From an uncultured delta proteobacterium (lineage in GTDB: Bacteria; Desulfobacterota; WTBG01; CAIYCZ01; CAIRTM01): 42,777 nucleotides of DNA. Location: contig CAIRTM010000046.1 of the NCBI GenBank assembly GCA_903881505.1, forward strand, positions 1 through 42,777, written 5' to 3'. Below are positions 7,881 through 17,992 of the stretch, piece by piece. The position numbers and the translations under genes were made by a program. The notes below the pieces were generated by a model. The model searched no databases. It was not told the origin of the DNA and worked only from the letters and a program-made list of their open reading frames with translations. Numbering within the stretch: position 1 is the stretch's first letter; every line of letters begins with the position of its first letter.

Positions 7881-8168
7881 ATGAATTGCCCTATTTGCAG
7901 TGTCCCGCTTGTAATGAGCGATCGTCAGGGAGTTGAAATCGACTACTGCCCTACATGCCGCGGAGTATGGCTTGACCGGGGCGAACTTGATAAAATCATC
8001 GAGCGCTCGACAGCTGAATTGCGGCCGGCGCAGTCCACCCCTGCCCCGGCTGCGCCGGAGCAGGGATACCAGAACAGCGTCTATTATGACAAACATCATG
8101 ATAGTCATCATGGAGACCGCTATCACAACAAGCGCCGAAAAAGCTTTCTTGAACAATTGTTTGATTGA
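7881..8168 (+). CDS. Zinc-ribbon protein (zf-TFIIB family) with His-rich tail
   Basis: A 95-residue protein whose first 45 residues form a TFIIB-type zinc ribbon: CPIC at 3-6 and CPTCRGVWLDRGELDKI from about 24. The two CxxC knuckles and the WLDRGELDKI helix are the family signature. A Pro/Ala-rich linker leads to a His/Asp-rich segment (YYDKHHDSHHGDRYH) and an SFLEQLFD terminus, which is also common in this family. Its biochemical role is not known; the His-rich part could bind metal. AAAGGAG seven bases before the ATG supports the start. It is the last gene of the operon, 23 bases after the flavodoxin-like gene, and metal binding would suit a heavy-metal-type regulator next door. Confidence 0.85.
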   Translation: MNCPICSVPLVMSDRQGVEIDYCPTCRGVWLDRGELDKIIERSTAELRPAQSTPAPAAPEQGYQNSVYYDKHHDSHHGDRYHNKRRKSFLEQLFD

Positions 8169-8442
8169 TTCACCCGGGACAAACAGGGCTCGACAGCATT
8201 GACGGGCCTTGTCACCTTAAAAATTGACTGCAATTATGTGCTGACGTACACCATGAAACTCGACTGTCGCAAAGTTTCGATTGTTGCTTGCCATTTGTGC
8301 AAGTACCGTAAAATTCAGCCAAACCCGAGTTCTACATCAGGTTACTTCTTGCCATAATTTTGCCAAAAGCGGTTAAGTAAAGGTAAATCTCGGGAAAATA
8401 ATTAGATTAGAGGATACATCACGATCAGCCTAACCACCTGAG

Positions 8443-8495
8443 TGTATTTACTTTTTTAAAATACCTGATTTTTAGCCGATGTGACTGTATTTACT
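8443..8495. repeat. 10-bp direct repeat flanking the attachment-site region
   Basis: TGTATTTACT occurs at 8443-8452 and again at 8486-8495, 43 bases apart in the same orientation. The right copy runs into the tRNA-Asp anticodon loop. Repeats of this kind near an att core can be recombinase or excisionase binding sites; this is inference. Confidence 0.4.
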
Positions 8496-8500
8496 GTCAC
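8481..8500. repeat. 20-bp dyad across the presumed recombination core
   Basis: GTGACTGTAT-TTACTGTCAC reads as GTGAC-T-GTA-TT-TAC-T-GTCAC. Both arms match their reverse complement except for two symmetric T:T positions and the central TT. The right arm is the tRNA-Asp anticodon loop (CTGTCAC); the left arm is not tRNA sequence. Inverted core-type sites around an anticodon loop are what tyrosine recombinases use, so this is the likely crossover region. Confidence 0.5.
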
Positions 8501-8538
8501 GCCGAAGGGCGCGGGCTCGAGTCCCGTCGTCCCCGCCA
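8494..8538 (+). tRNA. tRNA-Asp(GTC) 3' half; probable att site remnant
   Basis: The sequence reads as tRNA-Asp from the anticodon loop onward: loop CTGTCAC (8494-8500) with anticodon GTC at 8496-8498, 3' anticodon stem GCCGA, variable loop AGGGC, T-stem GCGGG/CCCGT around loop CTCGAGT (8511-8527), acceptor strand CGTCCCC (8528-8534), discriminator G73 (8535), and encoded CCA (8536-8538). G73 and GTC are tRNA-Asp identity features. The bases upstream cannot supply a D-arm, a 5' anticodon stem or the GGGGACG acceptor strand, so the gene is cut at the anticodon loop. A displaced 3' half of this kind is the usual scar at the distal end of an element integrated into a tRNA gene. Confidence 0.88.
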
Positions 8539-8546
8539 GTTTTATC

Positions 8547-8577
8547 AAGCACTTAGCTCGCAGGGCTAAGTGCTTTT
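8547..8577 (+). terminator. Rho-independent terminator after the tRNA-Asp fragment
   Basis: A perfect 11-bp stem AAGCACTTAGC / GCTAAGTGCTT (8547-8557 and 8565-8575) with a 7-base loop is followed by TTTT. It lies nine bases past the CCA end and was probably the terminator of the original tRNA-Asp gene. Confidence 0.8.
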
Positions 8578-8718
8578 CATTTCTGGTTGCGGACAGGTTG
8601 CGTTGTGCTTCAGGCCGGCGCATAATTATTAATGTTGTTTCACAGATAATCAATATAAATACCTAAAATAAGTTTTAATTTTATACTAAGGATTACTTTT
8701 TCTTCAGCTATTACAAAA

Positions 8719-8743
8719 GCCCGGAATCAATGAGATTCCGGGC
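8719..8743 (-). terminator. Hairpin terminator, minus orientation
   Basis: A 10-bp perfect stem GCCCGGAATC / GATTCCGGGC with a 5-base loop. On the minus strand it is followed by TTTT, so it would stop leftward transcription. No minus-strand gene lies immediately to its right; it may insulate the junction region from read-through. Confidence 0.5.
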
Positions 8744-8890
8744 CTAATGTATTGTGCCGCAACGGCACTGTGCGCTTCCCGACTCCCCGATCCCGCAGGG
8801 CTGGCGTAACGTCTGCGTCTGTGATAATCTGGCTACCGTCAAAAAACGGCGCACTATCAGCGAAACACCGATGCCAAGGAATACCGGCCC

Positions 8891-9265
8891 ATGGACAATA
8901 TCGCAGGCATCATAACCATAAACCTGGCGCTGGCGTGTTATTCCATCGGCGTATGGAGCGAGAGGATATCGGCACAGTTGAAACCCTGGCATGTGGTGTT
9001 CTTCTGGTTCGGGATCGTATTCGACACCTGGGGCACCGGGCTGATGTTCGCCGGCGCGGACGGGATGACCTATGACGTACACGGCCTGAGCGGCGTTCTG
9101 GCCATCGTGCTCATGCTGATCCACGGGGTCTGGGCCACCGCGGTACTTCTCAGGAAGGATGAAAACCTGATCGCGAACTTCCACAAGTTCAGCGTCACGG
9201 TCTGGCTCATCTGGCTTATTCCCTACCTGAGCCCCATGCTGCTCATGGTGGCCGCACGGGCATAG
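8891..9265 (+). CDS. HsmA-family small membrane protein
   Basis: A 124-residue membrane protein with four hydrophobic helices (about residues 6-20, 32-50, 66-88 and 100-121). The segments YSIGVWSERI, LKPWHVVFFW, DTWGTGLM, HGLSGVLAIVLMLIHGVWA and NFHKFSVTVWLIWL match the HsmA family (TIGR03987-type) as I remember it. The conserved histidines within helices could bind heme or metal. The function of this family is poorly defined. AAGGA about ten bases upstream supports the ATG. The overlapping 187-codon minus-strand frame is rich in His, Pro and Gln and looks like an antisense shadow. A strong terminator follows the gene. Confidence 0.75.
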   Translation: MDNIAGIITINLALACYSIGVWSERISAQLKPWHVVFFWFGIVFDTWGTGLMFAGADGMTYDVHGLSGVLAIVLMLIHGVWATAVLLRKDENLIANFHKFSVTVWLIWLIPYLSPMLLMVAARA

Positions 9266-9286
9266 CCGTTCATACACCACAACTTT

Positions 9287-9322
9287 AAAAAAGGGACGCA
9301 GCAGCACCGCGTCCCTTTTTTT
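9287..9322. terminator. Bidirectional terminator between convergent genes
   Basis: The stem GGGACGC (9293-9299) / GCGTCCC (9309-9315) is flanked by an A-run on the left and a run of seven T on the right, so it can terminate transcription in both directions. It lies between the convergent HsmA-like gene and the octaheme cytochrome gene. Confidence 0.85.
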
Positions 9323-9380
9323 GCATTTCCCTCTATGGCACTGAGTTCGTCAGCGTCCGCGAGCGCACGGCGCGCAGCAC

Positions 9381-10646
9381 CTAGCGGGCGCCATCGCCGC
9401 GCAGATCAGGCACGTCGATGCCGGGCCTCAGATTGGGCCCCTTCTCATACGGCGCACCGGGAACGTAGGGCGCCGGGTCGGGCCGGCCGAGTTTCTTCAG
9501 CCGCTCCGCTTCGTGCCACAGCTCGATGTAGCGTATCTTGGTTTCATGCGCGCCGTGCCACCAGGCGTAATCGGGCCCCATCATGGCCGCGCCGATGCGC
9601 ATGCGCCGGCCCTCGTGATGCCACAGGTACCAGTACAGCCATTCGGCCTTTTCGTCAAAGGGCCTGGGCGTAAGCAGCTTTTTCTCCTTCAGCTCATCCA
9701 TGATCTTTTTCGCGGGCCTGAAGTAGTTCTCCGTGTAGTCAGCGACCACATGGTCGAACTTTTCAAAAAACGCGTCGGCATGGCGCGACACGTGGCACTG
9801 CATGCACACGGCCCGCATGGCCTCGCGGTTCTTCTTCGCGACCTCGGGCTGGGGCGTGTGGTTGATCTTGTCCTTCTGCACAGTCGACTCGGGCGCCTGC
9901 AGCTCCCAGTACAGCCGCGAGCCGATATCATGCGTTGCAGGGATGATCTCTTTGCCGGTGGCATTGTCCCGTACGGGGCCCATGTGGCAGGTGTAGCAGG
10001 TGGGCGCCCATTTCTCGCCGGCAGCGTGCAGCTTGCCGTGTTTTGACTCCTCATAGATTTCGATCTGCGGATGATCGGGTCCGAGATGGCAGCGGCCGCA
10101 GGTGGTGGGGTTTTTGGCCTCATCAAGTGAGAAGCGGTGATGCGAATGGCACACCGTGCAGGTGCCGAGGCTGCCGTCGGGATTGAGGCGGCCTACGCCG
10201 TTGTTGGGCCAGTTTATCCAGTCGGTCGTGTCCTTGACGATCGAGCCGTGGCACATGTAGCAGCCGATCGCGCGCTCGGGATCGCTGTTGGCGCCCTTGA
10301 CCGTCCAGGGGTCCTCCAGCACGTTGACGAAAAAATGCAGCGTGGCGGCATGCTTGGTGCCTTTCTGCTGGGAAACCTCGTCCTCATGACAGTTCGCGCA
10401 GACCGCGGGCGACACGACAACCGCGACTTTTTCCGGGCAGCGGTCGCTGACGATCGTTTTGGTTATTCCCGGATCGTGGCAGGCAAGGCAGCCGATCTCG
10501 TTCTGGCCGTGTTTGCTGCCGCGCCACTGCTCAACCACCATGGGAGAGCTTTTTTCATGGCATGACAGGCAGTTTTCCTCCTGGGCGGCCGCACGGACCG
10601 GCAGCACAGCAAGGCAGCAGATGAGCATAGGCACGCGTGTGTTCAT
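9381..10646 (-). CDS. Octaheme c-type cytochrome, hydroxylamine oxidoreductase (HAO)-like
   Basis: A 421-residue exported cytochrome with a signal peptide (about residues 1-21, cleaved near RAAA-QEE) and eight CxxCH heme sites at residues 26, 53, 83, 129, 163, 183, 217 and 281. Their spacing, the GPDHPQIEIYEESKHG segment before heme 7 and the long helical C-terminal third (about 290-421) resemble the HAO/octaheme superfamily, which handles N-oxides such as hydroxylamine or nitrite. It is shorter than nitrifier HAO, and I cannot confirm the Tyr crosslink that separates oxidative from reductive members. GGAGGAGG five bases before the ATG fixes the start at 10646; the longer in-frame N-terminus is not coding. 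No nitrite reductase or quinol dehydrogenase partner is adjacent. Confidence 0.85.
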   Translation of the reverse strand: MNTRVPMLICCLAVLPVRAAAQEENCLSCHEKSSPMVVEQWRGSKHGQNEIGCLACHDPGITKTIVSDRCPEKVAVVVSPAVCANCHEDEVSQQKGTKHAATLHFFVNVLEDPWTVKGANSDPERAIGCYMCHGSIVKDTTDWINWPNNGVGRLNPDGSLGTCTVCHSHHRFSLDEAKNPTTCGRCHLGPDHPQIEIYEESKHGKLHAAGEKWAPTCYTCHMGPVRDNATGKEIIPATHDIGSRLYWELQAPESTVQKDKINHTPQPEVAKKNREAMRAVCMQCHVSRHADAFFEKFDHVVADYTENYFRPAKKIMDELKEKKLLTPRPFDEKAEWLYWYLWHHEGRRMRIGAAMMGPDYAWWHGAHETKIRYIELWHEAERLKKLGRPDPAPYVPGAPYEKGPNLRPGIDVPDLRGDGAR

Positions 10647-11051
10647 ACATTCCTCCTCCCGCTCAATTTTTGTTGTGAACCCGGACAGCGGCCGGGCGGA
10701 AGCACTGCCTTCACCCGGAAGCCGGCGGCCTTCTGAAAAACATCGGCAGAAAACCGTTCCACAATACAACATTTCAGCGCGATGGCGAAACTATAGGGAG
10801 GATGCCGGCAGCTGTCAAGAAAACAATGATCCTGCCGGACAGAAGCGGTATCAGACAGTAACCCGCGCACTATCCTTAGAGGGTGCAGGCGCCCCTTGGG
10901 TTGCGAACCGGCCATACCGGGCCGGTCATTGCCTGCGGCAGACGTTTCACGGCATCTTTTTTTAAACCCGCGCGTTGCCAGGGACCGCGGGCAAAAAAAG
11001 GCGCTGGCCGGATGCCAGCGCCCGTGAACAGCGCACACCTTCTTGTCGGTC
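10647..11051. other. Intergenic region upstream of the octaheme cytochrome gene
   Basis: About 400 bases with no supported gene. It must contain the cytochrome promoter. It also contains the terminator of the foldase gene (10993-11022) and a 7-bp GC hairpin (ACCGGCC/GGCCGGT, 10907-10926) without a T-run. Confidence 0.5.
10993..11022 (-). terminator. Rho-independent terminator of the minus-strand xerC-to-foldase block
   Basis: The 9-bp stem GGCGCTGGC / GCCAGCGCC (11000-11008 and 11014-11022) with loop CGGAT is preceded on the plus strand by seven A, which is a T7 tail in minus-strand RNA. It lies about 30 bases past the foldase stop codon and ends the long leftward gene block. Confidence 0.9.
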
Positions 11052-11936
11052 TTATTTGTAGGTCACCCGGTATTTCTTTTTTAAACTCTCCACATATTTT
11101 TCATAGGCTTCGCGCTGCTTTGACTGCTGCAGCCTGCGCTCTATTTTGGGCTTTGCAGACTCCAGGCTTTCCTCGGTACGCGGCTGCCGGTCATCAAGAC
11201 GGACGATGAAAAAGCCGAACTCGGTTTCAATCACATCGCTTATTTCGCCCTGCTTGAGGGCAAACGCGGCTTCCTCGAATTTTTTGCCGTAGATGCGCTC
11301 GCGCCGCCCCTCGGCAAAAAAGCCGGTCACCCCGCCGCGGCGCTGCGTGCGCTGGTCCTCGGAGACTTCCTTGGCGACGCCCGCGAAATCAGCTCCCTTT
11401 TGAAGGCGTTTGAGCGTTTCCCGGGCAAGCTTGCTCTTTTGCTTTTTTACATCAGGGGATGCCGAAGCGCCTGCTGCGAACATGATCACACTGGCGTTGA
11501 TCTGCTCGGGCCGCACAAAATCTTTTTTGTTGGCTTCGTAATAGGCTGCAATGTCCGCTCCGGAAACCGCGACATCGCCGGACACCTGCTGACGGGTCAG
11601 TTCCTGAACGATAATATTATCGGCCGCCTCCTTGATGCGCTTGGCGACATCAGGCTGCCTGTCGATGCCCAGCTGCCGCGCTTCCTGCGACATCAGGCTG
11701 ATCAGCACGACCTGATCGAGCAGCTGGCGGCGCCCGGCATCGGTTTCAAAACGGCTGCGTATCTGCGGCGGCAGCATCGCGGTCCTGGCATCGAGGTCGG
11801 ACTGGGTGATGCTCTCCGTGCCGACCGTGACCAGTACGTTCGAAGCGGCGCCCTCGGCGCGCACCGCTGCCGGCAAAGCCGCGCACGCGGCAATCATCAT
11901 GCATCCGCACACCAGCGTATTCATCCTGTATTTCAT
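11052..11936 (-). CDS. Parvulin-type peptidyl-prolyl isomerase (PpiC/SurA-like)
   Basis: This 294-residue protein has a signal peptide (about residues 1-27, AAVRA-EG). A SurA_N/PpiC-type helical domain follows (about 30-150: NVLVTVGTESITQSDLDAR, then helices), then a rotamase domain (about 155-255) with RRGGVTGFFAEG and FEEAAFALKQGEISDVIETEFGFFIVRL, typical of parvulins. It probably assists folding of secreted or outer-membrane proteins in the periplasm; it could be lost to the cytoplasm only if the signal were not used. I chose the ATG at 11936 because GAGGAG lies upstream; a longer in-frame start at 11981 would precede the signal peptide with 15 unlikely residues. It is the last gene of the block, 57 bases after dapF. 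Confidence 0.88.
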   Translation of the reverse strand: MKYRMNTLVCGCMMIAACAALPAAVRAEGAASNVLVTVGTESITQSDLDARTAMLPPQIRSRFETDAGRRQLLDQVVLISLMSQEARQLGIDRQPDVAKRIKEAADNIIVQELTRQQVSGDVAVSGADIAAYYEANKKDFVRPEQINASVIMFAAGASASPDVKKQKSKLARETLKRLQKGADFAGVAKEVSEDQRTQRRGGVTGFFAEGRRERIYGKKFEEAAFALKQGEISDVIETEFGFFIVRLDDRQPRTEESLESAKPKIERRLQQSKQREAYEKYVESLKKKYRVTYK

Positions 11937-11993
11937 AGTCAGCTCCTCGTTCGTGATCAAAAACGGCAACACGCAATCCATCCGCCGCCGCAG

Positions 11994-12818
<825 letters not shown>

Positions 12819-12838
12819 ACCGATAGTCTTTCAGAAAG

Positions 12839-14095
12839 TCATCCCAGACAGCCGGGTATCATTTCGCAGCGCACCAGGTCGTCGAATGTTTCCCGGCGCC
12901 GGATGACATGGTACTCCGATCCGTCGACCAGAACCTCGGCCGCGCGCAGGCGCGAGTTGTAGTTTGACGCCATGCTGAACCCGTAGGCGCCGGCGCTCAT
13001 CACCGCCAGCAGGTCTCCCTGGGAGGGCCGGTTCATCTCGCGGTCGTGCGCCAGAAAATCACCGCTTTCGCAGATCGGCCCCACGATGTCGGCCCTGACA
13101 ACAGGGCCGTGCTGCTGCCTGACGGCCGTCAGCGTATGATGGGCGTCATAGAGGCTGGGGCGGATCAAATCGTTCATGGCCGCATCGACGATGACGAACT
13201 CTTTGAGTTCCGTCTGCTTGGTATAGAGCACCCGCGTTACCATGCAGCCGGCATTGCCGACCAGGCAGCGTCCGGGCTCAAGAATCAGGGTGCAGTCAAG
13301 ATCCCCCAGTTCGCTTATGACCGCGGCGGCGTACTGGTCGGGCGCAGGCGGCTCTTCGCGGTTGTACGTGATGCCGAGGCCGCCGCCCAGATCGACATAC
13401 CGGACCGCGATGCCCAGGGCGCGCAGGCGCTGCACAAAGGCCTTGATGCGGCTGAGCGCATCGACAAACGGGGTAACCGAGGTAATCTGCGAGCCGATAT
13501 GGCAATCGATGCCGGCGACCTCGATTGCGGGCATGGCGGCCGCGCGCTCATATACCTCAAAGGCATCATCGATGCTCACGCCGAACTTATTTTTTTTCAA
13601 CCCGGTTGAAATATAGGGGTGCGTCTGGGGATCGACATCGGGGTTGACGCGCAGCGCGATGCGCGCCCGCGCGCCCTTTTCAGAAGCAGCCCGGCTTATC
13701 AGTTCAAGCTCCTGGGCCGACTCTACATTGAACATCAGAATGCCGCTCTCAAGCGCACGCTCGATCTCGGCCCGGGTTTTACCCACGCCGGAATACACGA
13801 TTTTCTCCGGCGCTATGCCGGCCTTAAGCGCCCGCATGATCTCGCCGCCGGAGACGACATCGACACCGCTGCCCAGGCGGCCGAACAGCCGCAGGACGGC
13901 GATGTTCGAGTTGGCCTTGACCGAATAGCAGGTCAGGTGCCTGACCGCGGCAAAGGCATCGTCGAAAGCCTTGAAATGGCGCTCAAGCGTGGCGCGGCTG
14001 TACACGTACAGGGGCGTTCCTTCCCGGGCGGCAATCCGGGCAAGCGGCACCGATTCACAGTACAGTTCATCGTCGTGAAAAGAAAAATGATTCAT
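12839..14095 (-). CDS. lysA: Diaminopimelate decarboxylase
   Basis: LysA is a PLP enzyme that decarboxylates meso-diaminopimelate to lysine, the last step of the pathway. The 418-residue protein has the PLP lysine at residue 60 in CYSVKANSN, the HIGSQI and GGGLGI phosphate-binding loops, EPGRCLVGNAG, and the CESGDFLA segment with the substrate-binding cysteine from the partner subunit. I chose the ATG at 14095 (MNHFSFHDDEL, a usual LysA start) because GGGAG lies upstream; the longer start at 14131 overlaps the preceding gene and adds 12 atypical residues. It is followed by dapF. Confidence 0.97.
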   Translation of the reverse strand: MNHFSFHDDELYCESVPLARIAAREGTPLYVYSRATLERHFKAFDDAFAAVRHLTCYSVKANSNIAVLRLFGRLGSGVDVVSGGEIMRALKAGIAPEKIVYSGVGKTRAEIERALESGILMFNVESAQELELISRAASEKGARARIALRVNPDVDPQTHPYISTGLKKNKFGVSIDDAFEVYERAAAMPAIEVAGIDCHIGSQITSVTPFVDALSRIKAFVQRLRALGIAVRYVDLGGGLGITYNREEPPAPDQYAAAVISELGDLDCTLILEPGRCLVGNAGCMVTRVLYTKQTELKEFVIVDAAMNDLIRPSLYDAHHTLTAVRQQHGPVVRADIVGPICESGDFLAHDREMNRPSQGDLLAVMSAGAYGFSMASNYNSRLRAAEVLVDGSEYHVIRRRETFDDLVRCEMIPGCLG

Positions 14096-14127
14096 GCTGC
14101 GGCTCCCGCTGGTGTCGGTAAACAGGT

Positions 14128-15285
14128 TCAATCCAAAACATAATGTATATACACGGTCTCGCCGAAAGCGCTTTCATTGGCGCTCTTCGAATCATCGACC
14201 GCCGAGACCGCATACTCATAGCGCTGCCGCCTGACGGCCGTGGTGTCGACCCACGAATTTTCCGTAAGAAGGCCGGCATTGAGGCGCTTGAACTGCCCGG
14301 CCCCGGCCGTCCTCCGGTAGACATGATAGCCTGCAAATCCCTTTTCCGATTTCGCCATCCATTTCAGCAGCACGCCTTCGGGCTGCGCGATGGCGGTAAG
14401 AAAACGCGGCGGCTCCGGAGGCGTCATGTCAAGATAGGCAAGCCGTATTTCAGGTGCGCCGTCGCTCTCGAGTACGCTCTGCTCGATCCTGCGCACCGCC
14501 CGCACGCTGTAATAATAGACCGTGTCATAGGCGGGCGGTATATCCTCGAAGCGCGGCTCGGCAACCGGCGCCGCGTTCAGCGGCGCGGCGTACTCTTCCG
14601 TATCCAGCCGGCGGTAAACGTTATATCCGGCGATATCTTCAGCTGCGCGCCCGTCAGCAAGCCCGCTGACCTTCTGCCAGCCGAGCACAATCAGCCGGCC
14701 GCTGCGCTCAAGCGCAACGTCCTGCGGAGGACGGGGAGCGGCATCATAGTGAACGGCAACCGGTTCAGGCGCCGGGCCGGCAGCACCGGCTGCATTGTAG
14801 GCCTGCAAACGGTACTCATACACGGTTCCGGGCGCAACCGCGCTGTCGCGATACTGGTACATGCGCCGTTCAGGCTTTTGTCCGGACGGGCCGCGGTATT
14901 CATAATCGAAAAGAAGTTCATAGCGCCGGGGGCAGCTTCGGCAGTAATCGGCAAACGATGACTGTGCGCGGTAGATGCGGAAGCCGCCCAGATCAAGCAG
15001 ATCGCTGTCATCGGTATTGTCGCGCGGCGCCTGCCACGAAAGCACTATCTCAGCCGGACGGCCGACGGCCGTGAGCTGGCGCACCTTTGACGGCCCAAGC
15101 GGAACGCCGAGAAACGGGTCGCCCTTGCGGCCGCAGCCGGAAGCGGCGCACAGCCCGCACGCGAGGCAGCAAAAAAGCACGGCGCGTGCGGCCATGCCGC
15201 CGGTAATCACACGAGCAAGAATGGCTCCCGGCCGCTGCGCGGTGCCTGTCCGGGCTGCCCCAGCTTCTGTATGCATGCGTTCCAT
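14128..15285 (-). CDS. Fibronectin type III lipoprotein with LptM-like N-terminus
   Basis: This is a 385-residue lipoprotein. The lipobox AASGC places the lipidated cysteine at residue 51 from the first ATG, or residue 21 if translation begins at Met31 (15195), which would give a cleaner signal peptide. Directly after it comes CGRKGDP, like the CGxKGPL start of LptM (YifL), a short lipoprotein that assists LptD assembly in enterobacteria. Three fibronectin III-like domains follow (about 65-185, 187-290, 292-385), seen as repeated GFRIYR, GYNVYRRLD and GYHVYRRT strands and Y-x-Y-x-V strands. It lies between argH and lysA-dapF; enterobacterial lptM lies next to dapF. A role in LPS-transport assembly is inference; the Fn3 part may bind other envelope proteins. 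Confidence 0.75.
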   Translation of the reverse strand: MERMHTEAGAARTGTAQRPGAILARVITGGMAARAVLFCCLACGLCAASGCGRKGDPFLGVPLGPSKVRQLTAVGRPAEIVLSWQAPRDNTDDSDLLDLGGFRIYRAQSSFADYCRSCPRRYELLFDYEYRGPSGQKPERRMYQYRDSAVAPGTVYEYRLQAYNAAGAAGPAPEPVAVHYDAAPRPPQDVALERSGRLIVLGWQKVSGLADGRAAEDIAGYNVYRRLDTEEYAAPLNAAPVAEPRFEDIPPAYDTVYYYSVRAVRRIEQSVLESDGAPEIRLAYLDMTPPEPPRFLTAIAQPEGVLLKWMAKSEKGFAGYHVYRRTAGAGQFKRLNAGLLTENSWVDTTAVRRQRYEYAVSAVDDSKSANESAFGETVYIHYVLD

Positions 15286-15291
15286 GGCGAT

Positions 15292-17941
<2,650 letters not shown>

Positions 17942-17992
17942 TGCATTTCTCCCCTGCCCGCCGCCGGGCGGGCCGAATAATGGTTACCGCGC

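Larger units (their letters stand above)
8169..8890. other. Long intergenic region containing the element/chromosome junction
   Basis: About 720 bases without a convincing gene. The left part (8,169-8,493) is AT-rich and holds a 10-bp direct repeat and a dyad next to the tRNA-Asp fragment. The middle holds the tRNA-Asp 3' half and its terminator; the right part (8,580-8,718) is AT-rich again, followed by a second hairpin. Beyond 8,744 the base composition shifts to the GC-rich style of the core genes. A 65-codon minus-strand frame across the tRNA fragment is an antisense artefact. Confidence 0.6.

Noticed and set aside
8456-8653. 65-codon minus-strand frame containing AGTTGLEPAP
   Set aside because: It is the antisense translation of the tRNA-Asp fragment; TGLEPA-type strings are a known artefact of reading tRNA 3' ends backwards.
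8744-9307. 187-codon minus-strand frame over the HsmA-like gene
   Set aside because: It lacks a domain or ribosome binding site; the plus-strand frame has the family pattern and a terminator.
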